Positions 35,357 to 44,591 of a stretch of DNA of 64,000 bases are shown in pieces. The notes below the pieces were generated by a model, which was not told the DNA's origin, searched no databases, and was given only the letters and a program-made list of their open reading frames with translations. Source of the DNA: Mycobacterium syngnathidarum (GTDB taxonomy: Bacteria; Actinomycetota; Actinomycetes; Mycobacteriales; Mycobacteriaceae); the NCBI RefSeq assembly GCF_001942625.1, contig NZ_MLCL01000076.1, positions 69,386-133,385 of the forward strand, written 5' to 3'. The position numbers were made by a program, and so were the translations under genes. How positions within the stretch are numbered: position 1 is the first letter of the stretch; each line of letters opens with the position of its first letter.

Positions 35357-36196
35357 CTACTTGCGCCACAGCACAGCAGTCCCGTCTATGTCGACGATCT
35401 CGGCGGAGATCTGATGCTCGGTCCGGTAGTCGGTCACGGCTTCCCGGCACGGCTTGAGGTCGTGGTAGTCATCGATGATGCAGAAACCCCCGGGGGACAA
35501 TCGCGGGTAGAGCGCCTCGAGCGCTTGGATGGTGGATTCATACAGATCGCCATCGATCCGCAGCACGGCGATACGCTCGATCGGCGCATCATGCAGGGTG
35601 TCCTTGAACCAACCAGGCAGAAAACGGACCTGATCATCTAGCAGTCCGTAGCGCTGGAAGTTGGCTCTGACCTCCGTTTCGGGCACGCCGAGGATTCCGG
35701 CAAGGCTCTGGGTCTTGAGTCCTTTGTCCGCCTTGTAGTTCGCGGGATCCGCAGGTGGCAGGCCCTCGAACGAATCCGCCACCCAGACACTTCGCGTCTC
35801 GTCGCCATAGGCTGCCAGTACGGCACGCATCAGGATGCAGGCCCCGCCCCGCCACACTCCACATTCGATGAGGTCGCCGGGTATGTCCTCAGCCAACACG
35901 GTCTCGACGCAATGTTGAAGACTCGTGAGTCTCTGCATTCCGATCATCGTCTCGGCCTCGGCCGGCCAATCGATCCCCAAGTCTCGCTTGTGTTTAGCGA
36001 CCGTGCTGCGATTCTCGTTCGGAGTGGCGCGTGCGAGCCGATGTGCTCCGCCGCGGACCATCATGCGATTGAGTGTCTTGAAATAGAGGCGGCGCCGCAG
36101 TGTCCACTGCGCAGGCAGTCGCTCGTGCATCCCGTACCTGGTGAGGTTGCCCCGCATCAGGTCGAGGTACAGAGATCGAACATCGAGGTCGGTCAC
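35357..36196 (-). CDS. TylF/MycF-type O-methyltransferase
   Basis: SAM-dependent sugar O-methyltransferase, 279 aa from the GTG at 36196. Motifs: LIECGVWRGGA (SAM-binding loop), DSFEGLPP, and LRIDGDLYEST...IIDDYHD, which supplies the acidic metal-binding residues of the TylF/MycF family. GPL rhamnosyl methyltransferases such as Rmt3 belong to related families, so methylation of a lipopeptide sugar is the likely role. The frame is open to an ATG at 36337, but those 47 residues are atypical and Pro/Ser-rich, so the internal GTG is preferred. It lies 61 nt upstream of glycosyltransferase copy 1 on the same strand and is probably co-transcribed. Confidence 0.88.
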   Translation of the reverse strand: MTDLDVRSLYLDLMRGNLTRYGMHERLPAQWTLRRRLYFKTLNRMMVRGGAHRLARATPNENRSTVAKHKRDLGIDWPAEAETMIGMQRLTSLQHCVETVLAEDIPGDLIECGVWRGGACILMRAVLAAYGDETRSVWVADSFEGLPPADPANYKADKGLKTQSLAGILGVPETEVRANFQRYGLLDDQVRFLPGWFKDTLHDAPIERIAVLRIDGDLYESTIQALEALYPRLSPGGFCIIDDYHDLKPCREAVTDYRTEHQISAEIVDIDGTAVLWRK

Positions 36197-36438
36197 GTGA
36201 AACGGGCCCCCAAGGCGTGTAGTCCAGACAGTTTCGATGACTCTAGCCTCGAACAGGCATGGACTCGGGCTGGTTGGTCGATTCAGATTCAATAGTTGAC
36301 TCGCCTCGTGCTGCTCGCTCCGTGCACCAAGATCCATGATGGGTTACAGCCAACAGTTGAGGGGGCCCAGCTGGCCGGTTCACTTTGTGCAAGCAATCAG
36401 ATTGATTGTGGCAGAGCCAATTCCAGGCATCTGATGCA

Positions 36439-37422
36439 TCACATCGCCCGCAGGACAAACCCGGTCTGGTCGCCGCGCTGTTGGCTGTTGAGCGATAACG
36501 CGCGTTTCTCCCACTCCCACAGCTGCTTGGGTCCGAACATGCGGAGAATCTTGGGGTCGGTGACCGCCACGTCACGTCGATAGGCTTCGCTGCCGAGGAA
36601 CTGACCCAAATTCGAATCGTCGAACATCCCGACCACTTGTAATCCGGCCCGCCGTGCGGCCGTCGCCATCCCCCGACGTGACGGTATGACCATGTGCCGG
36701 GGCGCGTCGGCCTGCACCCAATCGGCTCCGTAGGTGGTCCAAGCTTCCGACGAGGTCGTCGGCACCCGCGCCAGGCACATTCCTCCGACCGCGAGCTTTT
36801 CGTAGGCGACCTTCAGCGTCGCGACCGGGTCTGGAACATGTTCGAGGGAATGGTTGAACATCAGCAAGTCGAATGTGCCGTCGACGGCGCTCAGATCCCG
36901 CTTCATCAAGGACACGCCCTCGTAAGACCGGCCGTCGGCCTCGATGAACGGATCGGCACCGAGCAGATTGTTGAATCCAATCCTGCTCAGGCGATCAAGC
37001 AGTGCACCGGTGCCACACCCTACATCCAAGATTCGTGCGTCACGCTCAACCTCAAGTTGAGCCAGCATGCTGACGACGTCTCCGCCGAGAAGAACACGGA
37101 AGACGCCTTCGGACAGCCGTGTCCCGATGAGGGCACTGAGCATTCGGTTACCGCCGCCATGCAGCTTATTCGAATCATGTTGGCCCACCAGCCATCGGAA
37201 CGCGCTGGGTTGAGCCGACGCACTGTGCGAGTAGTAGGTGGGCGGGTAATGGCGCATGAGGTCTTCGCCCTCCAGCGCGTCGAGGATCTGCAGCGTGTCA
37301 CATGCAGTGCAAACGAAATACTCGAAAGCTTCACGAGTGCCGAACATCATCTCGCGGACTTCAATCGCCTGATGAGGACCGATCGAGCCACATAGTCGGC
37401 AATCTCTGGTGACCGTGTTCAC
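36439..37422 (-). CDS. Class I SAM methyltransferase with N-terminal Cys4 zinc-ribbon
   Basis: 327-aa methyltransferase. Cys8-x2-Cys11 and Cys38-x2-Cys41 form a probable zinc-binding head, followed by the SAM motif ILDVGCGTGALLDRL near residue 130 and a FDLLMFNHSLEHVPDP motif typical of Methyltransf_23-like enzymes. Proteins of this layout act on sugars or sugar nucleotides. The GTG at 37422 is chosen because GAGG lies 8 nt upstream and the Cys motif starts right after it; the frame runs open to 37596. It faces the divergent GAP gene, so this region contains a two-way promoter of about 190 bp. The exact substrate cannot be read from sequence. Confidence 0.85.
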   Translation of the reverse strand: MNTVTRDCRLCGSIGPHQAIEVREMMFGTREAFEYFVCTACDTLQILDALEGEDLMRHYPPTYYSHSASAQPSAFRWLVGQHDSNKLHGGGNRMLSALIGTRLSEGVFRVLLGGDVVSMLAQLEVERDARILDVGCGTGALLDRLSRIGFNNLLGADPFIEADGRSYEGVSLMKRDLSAVDGTFDLLMFNHSLEHVPDPVATLKVAYEKLAVGGMCLARVPTTSSEAWTTYGADWVQADAPRHMVIPSRRGMATAARRAGLQVVGMFDDSNLGQFLGSEAYRRDVAVTDPKILRMFGPKQLWEWEKRALSLNSQQRGDQTGFVLRAM

Positions 37423-37614
37423 TCGTCCAACCTCAACACCACCGGCGAAGCATAGCGTTTGCGGAGGCCAGGCGGGCCGAAAACGTGATGGCAGCGGAAT
37501 CGGCACGTGGACGAAGTTAGCTCTGGCACGCCGACTTTGGTACGCGAGAGCTCGCGCGGCAACTGGAGCCCCAAAAGAGCTGACAGACCGGAGCAAGCTA
37601 GTAGTGTTTCGGCG

Positions 37615-38403
37615 GTGTGGGGTTCGGTGCTTGCGCTAGGGGTTCTGGTAGGCCTCGACCCCATGCGCCTTGGCATCACCTTGCTCGTGATCTCACGGCC
37701 ACGCCCCGTGCAGAACCTCCTGATGTTCGGCGCCGGATGCGTCACGGCATGCATACCCACATTGGTGTTCCCGCTGACACTGCTGCACCTCACACCCATG
37801 TTCAAGTCCACCGCGGAATCCTGGGCCCGCAGTTCCACGGGCGGTTACATTCAAATAGTCATGGGCTCGGTCGCGCTGATGACCGCCACGATGCTGACCG
37901 TGCACTTCTGGGTGCGCCGACGGGCGGAGGTGACGACTCCGAAGACCGGCATGTCGACCCTGGTGTCGGACCCGGATACGTCGACGCCGGTCTCGCGACT
38001 CCTTGCCCGAGCTCGGGAGACGCCTGCAGAGGGCGGGTCGATTTTCCGGCGGTTGTTGCGGCGCGGCCACGACGCGTGGGAAGACGGCTCCCTATGGGTC
38101 TCCTATGTCATCGGCTTTTCATTTGCCGGGGCACCCCCCGACGTGGCCCTGTTCCTGCTTGCGATCGTCGTCGTCTCGGGAGCTGCGGTCGGCACGCAGA
38201 TCACCGCGACCATTGCGTTCGTCGTCGGTATGCTCGCCGTGGTCGAGGTCGTTCTGATCAGCTACCTGGCCGCGCCTGCGAAAACCGAGGCAGTCGTGCA
38301 GCGGCTACACGACTGGGCCTGGGCACACCATCGAAAGATTCTGGTGGCCATGTGCGTCCTGGCCGGCGCAATGCTCATCGCCAAGGGTGTGAACAGCATC
38401 TGA
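37615..38403 (+). CDS. GAP/SfLAP-family membrane protein, copy 1
   Basis: Integral membrane protein of 262 aa belonging to the family of Gap (GPL addressing protein) and the sulfolipid-1-addressing protein, which assist transport of cell-surface lipids with MmpL proteins. Six hydrophobic segments are visible, with a conserved cytoplasmic-loop-like LLVISRPRPVQNLL near residues 18-31, HFWVRRRAE after segment 3, and a hydrophilic central loop. It is clearly paralogous to the second copy at 40,957. The GTG at 37615 is chosen by alignment of VWGS with copy 2. The frame extends upstream to 37507, but those residues overlap the divergent promoter. Confidence 0.88.
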   Translation: MWGSVLALGVLVGLDPMRLGITLLVISRPRPVQNLLMFGAGCVTACIPTLVFPLTLLHLTPMFKSTAESWARSSTGGYIQIVMGSVALMTATMLTVHFWVRRRAEVTTPKTGMSTLVSDPDTSTPVSRLLARARETPAEGGSIFRRLLRRGHDAWEDGSLWVSYVIGFSFAGAPPDVALFLLAIVVVSGAAVGTQITATIAFVVGMLAVVEVVLISYLAAPAKTEAVVQRLHDWAWAHHRKILVAMCVLAGAMLIAKGVNSI

Positions 38404-38425
38404 CCGGCAGGCAGTCGCCGACTCG

Positions 38426-38441
38426 CCCGGTCCTCACCGGG
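38426..38441. terminator. Hairpin between convergent genes
   Basis: CCCGGT-CCTC-ACCGGG, a 6-bp GC-rich stem with a 4-nt loop. It fills the 38-bp gap between the ends of GAP copy 1 and the convergent methyltransferase, where a two-way terminator is expected. There is no T-run. Confidence 0.4.
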
Positions 38442-39212
38442 TCAGGCGCGACTGGCGACCGCCACCGTGGGGCCGAGTCCGCGCCGGGTCCGGAACTCGA
38501 CAGTGATGGCCGGATCGGCATGTCGGCCAAGCGCACGCAGAGCCGACGGACTGTACGCACGAAGCGAACTTATGAATCCATCGTGTTGCAGCGGCGAGAT
38601 TCCGACGAACGGCAACACCGCTGCCAACAACGCAACGTGCAGGGGTGCCGGCGGCCTGGGCAGGTCGACGATCAGCAGCTTCTTGGCGGCCCGGGTACCT
38701 GCAGCGAACACACGGGCAGCTAGCTCAGGAGGAAGGTGGTGCAAGGACAACGCGAACACCGCCAAGTCGTAATAGCCTTCCGGCGCGTCGATTTCGGTGG
38801 CATCCATTTCCCGTACCGTCGCGCGCGGGTGGTTGCCGAGGTCGCCCGCTTCCATACCCGCGACAAAGGCGGGCTCGATATCGGTGACTGTCACCTGCGC
38901 GGTCGGATGCTTGGCCAGTAACTTGCGCGACAAGCCACCGAGGCCGGCACCGAGTTCGAGGATCCTCGGCGAGGGCACGTCCGCCACCTCACGAAGCGCC
39001 ATCCGTGCGCACTTGTCGTGGATGCCAATTCGCCGACGCCGACCGGCGCGGTCGAGTGAATCCATGACCTTACGTTTCAGGTCGTCGACGTCGTCGCGAT
39101 CCAGATACTCCAGCCGATCGGTCTGCAATCGCCGATCCAGCCAGGAAGCGTCTGGTCCGCCCCGGGGCATCTCCGCAATGTCGCAGGTTCTGCTAGCCAC
39201 GTGGACCATCAT
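38442..39212 (-). CDS. Class I SAM-dependent methyltransferase
   Basis: Methyltransferase of up to 256 aa. The SAM-binding motif ILELGAGLGGLSRKLL, the acidic VTVTDIEPAF and FALSLHHLPPE are clear. The C-terminal half is hydrophobic and could face a lipid acceptor (a stretch near LHVALLAAVLPFVGI). In GPL loci one such enzyme (Fmt) methylates the hydroxyl of the fatty acyl chain; that role is possible here but is an inference from context only. Start is uncertain: ATG 39212, GTG 39200 or ATG 39170 are all in frame and none has a strong ribosome-binding site. It lies 54 nt upstream of glycosyltransferase copy 2 on the same strand, likely one transcript. Confidence 0.85.
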   Translation of the reverse strand: MMVHVASRTCDIAEMPRGGPDASWLDRRLQTDRLEYLDRDDVDDLKRKVMDSLDRAGRRRRIGIHDKCARMALREVADVPSPRILELGAGLGGLSRKLLAKHPTAQVTVTDIEPAFVAGMEAGDLGNHPRATVREMDATEIDAPEGYYDLAVFALSLHHLPPELAARVFAAGTRAAKKLLIVDLPRPPAPLHVALLAAVLPFVGISPLQHDGFISSLRAYSPSALRALGRHADPAITVEFRTRRGLGPTVAVASRA

Positions 39213-39266
39213 GGATCATCACGGTCGTGATCCGACCCGAAGTCGCAAACTCATCGGAGTAGGTGA

Positions 39267-40547
39267 TCAGCCCACTCGCCTGAGATGGGCGAACTTCTCC
39301 AGCAAGTCCGCGGTCGCCGCAACACTTTCGGCGGGATTGGTCATCTGAACTGCTACTTCGCGGGCACGAGCCGCAAATTGCGGTTCGAGAATCGTCCGCA
39401 GGTCGGACACCAACGACTTTCGTGTAGTGGCCGAAAGGCGCCGGGTGGTACCGACTTTCAGCCGTTTGATGCGAGCTCCCCACAGCGTCTGGTCCAGATC
39501 CGTCGAGAGGACCAGGGTAGGGACGCCGGCGCGGAGGCCCGCAGCGGTGGTACCTGCACCACCGTGGTGCACGACGGCGCGGCAGGCGGGGAACGCGGCC
39601 GAATAATTCATGGTGTTCACCACTTTGACATGGTCGGGATGTGCGACACCGCTGAAGTCGCTCGCGCCGGCACAGATCAGTGCTCGTTCACCCAACTCCG
39701 CGGTGGCAGCACTGACCATCTCGAGCGTGTCAGCGGCCGAATCGACCGGCATGCTGCCAAACCCGAAGCAGATCGGTGGTGATCCGGCGGCGATCCAAGA
39801 AGCGATCTCGTCATCGGTATCGGTCGGCAACTCCATTGTCAACGCACCGACAAAGGGCCGCTGGCCGTCCCACTCAGACCATTCGGCAGCCAGCCCGGGA
39901 AAGTAAATCTCGTCGTAGGCTTGGATTTCCAGCGAGCCCCGCTCGGCCACTCTCCATGCGGAGGGGCCACTGGCCTTCGGCAGGCCCAGCTCTCTACGCT
40001 GCGGATCCTCAAGCCGTTTCATCATGGGCCAACTGAGCCACTCTGACGCTCTCATCATCGCGCGAGCCAACCGGGGCGGTAAGGACGGGACGAGCTGACC
40101 GTTGGGCCGCAGCGGGAACACGTGCAGCATGGCGAACGGGATGTCGAGAGCCTCCGCGACATTACCGGCTGCCTCCTCGCCGATCACGCCGGTGAAAAGT
40201 AGATCGGCGCCGTCCGCCAATGACATCAGCGTCTTGCTCACCTCCTGCCAGTACTGGTCAAACAGATGCCATTCCTCGCGCAACAGGCCGGCCAGATCCC
40301 TGACCCTCCAGAAGTTCTTCCAGAACTTGCGCAGGAAGCGAGCCCAGAAGTCACGGTTCAGGTCTTGCCACACGCGCACGTCCGGCCCGCAGGGTATGGC
40401 TGCCGGCCCGGCCGCCTCGACGAACTCAACCAGATCAGGCGAGACGGCCATCCGTACCTCGTGTCCCCGGCGCAGCAACTCGCGGCCGACCGCGACACCC
40501 GGCTCGACGTCACCGCGAGTCCCGTAGAAAGCCAGTACAAATTTCAT
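39267..40547 (-). CDS. GT1-family glycosyltransferase (GPL Gtf/RtfA type), copy 2
   Basis: 426-aa paralogue of the glycosyltransferase at 34,030. It opens with MKFVLAFYGTRGD and has the donor-binding signature HHGGAGTTAAGLRAGVP near residue 324. The frame is open far upstream to 41105, but homology begins at the ATG at 40547, which also has a GAGG 10 nt upstream. Together with the other two copies it is expected to decorate hydroxyl groups of the lipopeptide or to extend its sugars. Its promoter lies in the 409-bp region shared with GAP copy 2. Confidence 0.92.
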   Translation of the reverse strand: MKFVLAFYGTRGDVEPGVAVGRELLRRGHEVRMAVSPDLVEFVEAAGPAAIPCGPDVRVWQDLNRDFWARFLRKFWKNFWRVRDLAGLLREEWHLFDQYWQEVSKTLMSLADGADLLFTGVIGEEAAGNVAEALDIPFAMLHVFPLRPNGQLVPSLPPRLARAMMRASEWLSWPMMKRLEDPQRRELGLPKASGPSAWRVAERGSLEIQAYDEIYFPGLAAEWSEWDGQRPFVGALTMELPTDTDDEIASWIAAGSPPICFGFGSMPVDSAADTLEMVSAATAELGERALICAGASDFSGVAHPDHVKVVNTMNYSAAFPACRAVVHHGGAGTTAAGLRAGVPTLVLSTDLDQTLWGARIKRLKVGTTRRLSATTRKSLVSDLRTILEPQFAARAREVAVQMTNPAESVAATADLLEKFAHLRRVG

Positions 40548-40956
40548 CGCGGAGACCTCGCGCCTTTCGATCGTCGCGCCCATGGACGCCCAGAGACATC
40601 GGTCATTATCCCGATCCCCCGCCGGTTCCGGTCCAAAACCGTGCAGGCGGATCACGAGGAACGTGCGCAAGGTCTGACGGCGAGCCGAAATACATCCATC
40701 AGCCGTGCACGCGCACCGTCTCCAGGCCCGTGGAGGACGTCCGGCCGCTCCGAATTGTCCGAGGATGCGTCCCGGCCGGCCGGTCGGCAACATCGCCAGG
40801 CCACTCGGTTCGAAGATCAAACTGCAATGACAGCAACCACTCTCAGCAACGAACAGTGGCGGTGCAACCCGAGCACCCACGGCGCGCACGCACGAAGAAG
40901 TCAGATCAAGATCACCAGAGTTGCGAAAGCTGCAAAATGCAAACAACCAGCGGGTA
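40548..40956. promoter_or_regulatory. Divergent intergenic region between GT copy 2 and GAP copy 2
   Basis: 409 bp with no supported gene. It should hold the promoters for glycosyltransferase copy 2 (minus) and GAP copy 2 (plus). I saw no strong palindrome and no clear promoter hexamers. Confidence 0.45.
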
Positions 40957-41745
40957 GTGTCCCGGGCCGTGTGGGGCTCACTACTCGGGATGGCGGTTCT
41001 GATGGCGGTCAATCCCGCTCTGCTCGCCCTCATCCTCCTGGTGATCTCCCGCCCACGTCCGGTGCAAAACCTGCTCGTCTGTTGGATCGGCTGTCTCACG
41101 ACCAATATTCCGGCACTGGTAATCCCAGTGATGATGCTGCACCGCGCGCCTATGTTCAGTCCTCAGGCTCCGGGCGCGGGGACCGCGACCCGGCACATAC
41201 AACTCGGCATGGGCGTTCTCGTATTGTCGGTTGCTGCGCTGATCGCGGTGCGCTTCTGGGTGCGCCGCCGAGCACACGCGCAAGCACTGAGCGGCAGCGG
41301 CGCCAGCCAGGTGCTGGAATCGGAGAGGCCGGCCCCGATCTCGTCACCGTTCGCCGGTATCGAAGAGACGGCCGAGGGCGGATCAGCCATTCGACGGCTG
41401 TTCGGACGTCTTCAAAGAGCCTGGGACAGTGGCGCTTTATGGGTCGCGTTAGTCTGCGGAATGGGATTCTTGCCTGGATTCCCGTTGGTCCTGTTCGTGG
41501 CGACGACCGTGGTCTCCTCCGGGGCCTCGACGGGAACGCAGATCATCGCCGTCATCCTGTTCGTTGTCGCGATGTTCGCGGTTTTCGAAGTTGCCGTGGT
41601 GAGCCATTTGGTCGCACCGGTACGGACCCAGGCGGTGCTGCAACCAGTGCACGACTGGGCGCTGGCAAACCGCCGCCAGATAATGATCGGCATATTTGTG
41701 ATGATCGGCCTACTACAGATAGTGAGGGGCTTGGGCGTCATCTGA
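40957..41745 (+). CDS. GAP/SfLAP-family membrane protein, copy 2
   Basis: 262-aa integral membrane protein, paralogue of the GAP at 37,615; both come out at the same length with the chosen starts. It shares VWGSLL, LLVISRPRPVQNLL, RFWVRRRA and a central EGGS-IRRL loop. Family members (Gap of M. smegmatis, sulfolipid-1-addressing protein) are needed to move GPL or sulfolipid precursors to the surface. The GTG at 40957 is preferred; a TTG at 40921 is also in frame, and a GTG at 40972 exactly matches the start of copy 1. It is convergent with glycosyltransferase copy 3. Two GAP genes in one locus is unusual. Confidence 0.88.
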   Translation: MSRAVWGSLLGMAVLMAVNPALLALILLVISRPRPVQNLLVCWIGCLTTNIPALVIPVMMLHRAPMFSPQAPGAGTATRHIQLGMGVLVLSVAALIAVRFWVRRRAHAQALSGSGASQVLESERPAPISSPFAGIEETAEGGSAIRRLFGRLQRAWDSGALWVALVCGMGFLPGFPLVLFVATTVVSSGASTGTQIIAVILFVVAMFAVFEVAVVSHLVAPVRTQAVLQPVHDWALANRRQIMIGIFVMIGLLQIVRGLGVI

Positions 41746-41772
41746 GGTGGTGGTGGTCGGCTATTCGAACGG

Positions 41773-41795
41773 ATCGGATGCCCAGCGGCTCCGAT
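41773..41795. terminator. Hairpin between convergent GAP copy 2 and GT copy 3
   Basis: ATCGGA and TCCGAT are perfect 6-bp arms around an 11-nt loop in the 65-bp gap between two convergent genes. A terminator role is inferred from position; there is no T-run. Confidence 0.35.
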
Positions 41796-41810
41796 ATGGG
41801 ACCCGCACGG

Positions 41811-43097
41811 CTAACCTGCGTCAGTCAAGAAGCCTTGGACGGCAAACCGTTCCAGAAGATCTGCGGTGCTGGCGACGCTTTCGTCAGGTGTGGTCATCTG
41901 CGTAGCGACCTCGCCGGCCCGAGCGGCATATTTCGGATCGAGAATCGTGCGCAGGTCTGCGACCAGCGAGTCGCTGGTAACTGTCGAGATACGCCGGCCC
42001 AAACCAACTTTCAACTGCTTTACCCGAGCTGCCCAGAGTCCCTGATCGAGCGCGGTCCAATACACCAGCATCGGCACTCCGGCCCGCAGCCCCGCTGACA
42101 TCGTGCCCATACCGCCGTGGTGCACCAGCGCCCGGCAAGCTGGGAAGACGGCCGCAAAATTCACCGTGTCCACGACCTTGACCCGGCCCGAGTCAGAGGT
42201 CGGGCCGAACTCGCTCGAGCCGGCACACACCAACGCCCGCTCCCCCAGCTCCCTACAGGCCGTATCGATCATGGCGAGCGTGTCCGAGGGCGATTTGACC
42301 GGTGTGCTGCCAAAGCTGAAGAAGATGGGCGGTGTTCCGGCCGCAATCCAGGCGGCCACGTCGTGGTCGCCCACCGTTGTCAGTTCCATCGTCAATGCTC
42401 CGACGAAGGGCCGTTGACCATTCCATTTCGCCCATTCGCCGGCCAATCCGGGAAAGCAGACCTGATCGTAGGCTTGGATCTCGAGTGATCCACGTTCAGC
42501 GATCCGCCGCGGCGAGGAGACAGCGGCCTTCGGCAGACCCAGCTGACGGCGTTGAGCATCGTCGAACTTCTTCACCCCACGCCAATTCACCCACTCGTAG
42601 ACCATCAGCACACCCCGCCCCAACACAGGCGGCAGGAATCCGAGCATCCGGCCATTGGGCCGCACCGGTGAGACGTGAACAGTCGCCAACGGAATGCGGT
42701 AATACTCAGCAACATTCACGGCAGGCGGCTCGAAATTCAGAAAAGTGATCAGCAAGTCCGCCCCGTCCGCCAGCGACTTCAGCGTGGTAGAGATTTCCTC
42801 CCAGAAACCGACTACAGACTCTCCGATCTCCCGCATCTCACGCCACAGTCCGGCAAGTTCGCGCACCTTCCAGAAGTTGCCGAAGAATCGAATCCAGAAG
42901 TCTCGGTGCGCATCCGACCACACCGCAGTATCCGGCCCATACGGGACCGTCGGCAGGCCTGCTGCCTCGGCGAAGTCCACCAGGTCCGGTGACACCGCCA
43001 AACGCACGTCGTGCCCCCGACGCAACAGCTCGCAACCGACCGCGACGCACGGTTCCACGTCGCCACGAGTTCCATAGCTCGCGAGCACCAATTTCAT
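41811..43097 (-). CDS. GT1-family glycosyltransferase (GPL Gtf/RtfA type), copy 3
   Basis: 428-aa third paralogue. It begins MKLVLASYGTRGDVEPC and has HHGGMGTMSAGLRAGVP near residue 325, where the other two copies read GTTAAGL, so it may use a different sugar donor or acceptor. It lies 108 nt downstream of the acyltransferase on the same strand and is the last gene of the export and decoration operon running from mmpS. Confidence 0.92.
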   Translation of the reverse strand: MKLVLASYGTRGDVEPCVAVGCELLRRGHDVRLAVSPDLVDFAEAAGLPTVPYGPDTAVWSDAHRDFWIRFFGNFWKVRELAGLWREMREIGESVVGFWEEISTTLKSLADGADLLITFLNFEPPAVNVAEYYRIPLATVHVSPVRPNGRMLGFLPPVLGRGVLMVYEWVNWRGVKKFDDAQRRQLGLPKAAVSSPRRIAERGSLEIQAYDQVCFPGLAGEWAKWNGQRPFVGALTMELTTVGDHDVAAWIAAGTPPIFFSFGSTPVKSPSDTLAMIDTACRELGERALVCAGSSEFGPTSDSGRVKVVDTVNFAAVFPACRALVHHGGMGTMSAGLRAGVPMLVYWTALDQGLWAARVKQLKVGLGRRISTVTSDSLVADLRTILDPKYAARAGEVATQMTTPDESVASTADLLERFAVQGFLTDAG

Positions 43098-43205
43098 AGC
43101 GCATCTTTCGACAGAGATCTCCGGTCGACCGGTTTACGAACAACGCTGAAGCACTGAATGTCCGGGGGTCGAAACGCCAAGGCTACCCATGCGTTAACGC
43201 GCGCG

Positions 43206-44591
43206 TCAGTGGATTTCCCCAGTTAGGCCAAACTCGGTCAGGGTTTTTTCTGCCAGTTCACGCAACGCGCAGACGGTGTTCTCCGCTCCGGGCTGATAGG
43301 CACCGACACTGATGAAGATCTTGCCGCTGATGCGTCCGGAGAGAATGACGGCGCGGCCGCCTGTTCGTTCGAGGAACTGCCGCGATTCCCGTTGCCCCGT
43401 CGTGCGTGCGTTGGCGAAGGCGGCTGTGGTTCCATCGGCCTGACTGATCAATGGGCTCAGATCGCCGAGATACGAAGCGAACACAGGCTGGTCGGGATCC
43501 GCCGGTGCGCGGGCCACCATCTGCCTGAGCATCCGGTTCGGCACGAACGAAGGCAGCCACAGCAATTGCTCGGACTCGTCCTGGGACTCTTTCAAGCTCC
43601 TCAGCGTCTGTTTGACGGCAGCTCGAATGTCGCGCAGATCCGTGGTGGCCTGTGCCGGATCGACGGCAACCCGCGCATACGACAACGCCATGGCGCGGGT
43701 GTCGTCCTCGGAAGTACGGTCGCTGATCGGGATCTGGAGAGTGACGACGCCATCTTTCGCGCGTACCCGCCCGATACCTTCCCCGAATTTGGCCGCGAAC
43801 GCCGCGGCCAGCGTGTGGCTCCCTCCGCCGAGAGCTTCTGCTCGGGCATCCCAGTCATCCAGATCGACGAATATCGTCAGTGCCGGCACCAGGACAACGT
43901 CATCGGCACCGAATGCCTTGGCGGGAACGGGCTGCGGCGCCGGTCGACGGCGATCGTCAACTGCAGTGCGAGTCTGTTTCCGGGCCGATTTGATCGCCGC
44001 GACCAGGGCCCGCGCCACGTTGGGCACATCCCGGGATGTTTGCCGAATATCCTGCCCCAACGCGCGCAGTCGTGTGCGCGACTGCGGTTGCGGGTATCCG
44101 AGATCCCGAGTTCTGCCCAGGACCCCTTCGATGATGACGAGCGCCAACCCGAGGCCATCGATCAAGTTGTGCGAAAGTACCAGGCTGACCGCCGTCGAGC
44201 CGTCGTCGAGGGTGACCACACCGAGGTGCCAGCTCGGACCCGACTCCGCATTGACGGTGATTTGCGAACGTTCAGCGACCCAGTGACTCAATTCACTTCG
44301 CGGACGGCTCGACTCGGCGACGTCAAGGTCTGACGGTCCACGATCCAGCACCCACCGGTGGCGGGCAACCGACAGCGCAGGACGCTCGATGCGGCGGCCC
44401 AACAGTCCACGACCGAGAAAGTGGTGAAACCGCCGCAACCCTTCGAGATCGACAGGACCCTCATACAACCACGTGACCTGTATGACGACGTTCATCCCGG
44501 CGGCGTGATGTTCCGCCAGTAGTGCCTCGTCTGCCAATGCGAGCCGATTATCCAGTGATGCAGACCGTTTGGACGCGCCGCGGGTTCTCAT
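43206..44591 (-). CDS. HxxxDG acyltransferase of the condensation / WS-DGAT-like superfamily
   Basis: 461-aa protein with the condensation-domain type active-site motif His141-N-L-I-Asp145-Gly, preceded by a strand ending in VSLVLS. The fold family includes PapA acyltransferases, wax-ester/diacylglycerol synthases and NRPS C domains. The pattern, and the absence of a carrier-binding partner, suggest a stand-alone acyl transfer to the lipopeptide or its sugars. The ATG at 44591 overlaps the sulfotransferase stop by one base (TGATG), which supports this start and translational coupling. The frame is open to 44774 but that would overlap the sulfotransferase. Lower confidence on the substrate: it could instead be a lipid-synthesis enzyme. 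Confidence 0.82.
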   Translation of the reverse strand: MRTRGASKRSASLDNRLALADEALLAEHHAAGMNVVIQVTWLYEGPVDLEGLRRFHHFLGRGLLGRRIERPALSVARHRWVLDRGPSDLDVAESSRPRSELSHWVAERSQITVNAESGPSWHLGVVTLDDGSTAVSLVLSHNLIDGLGLALVIIEGVLGRTRDLGYPQPQSRTRLRALGQDIRQTSRDVPNVARALVAAIKSARKQTRTAVDDRRRPAPQPVPAKAFGADDVVLVPALTIFVDLDDWDARAEALGGGSHTLAAAFAAKFGEGIGRVRAKDGVVTLQIPISDRTSEDDTRAMALSYARVAVDPAQATTDLRDIRAAVKQTLRSLKESQDESEQLLWLPSFVPNRMLRQMVARAPADPDQPVFASYLGDLSPLISQADGTTAAFANARTTGQRESRQFLERTGGRAVILSGRISGKIFISVGAYQPGAENTVCALRELAEKTLTEFGLTGEIH

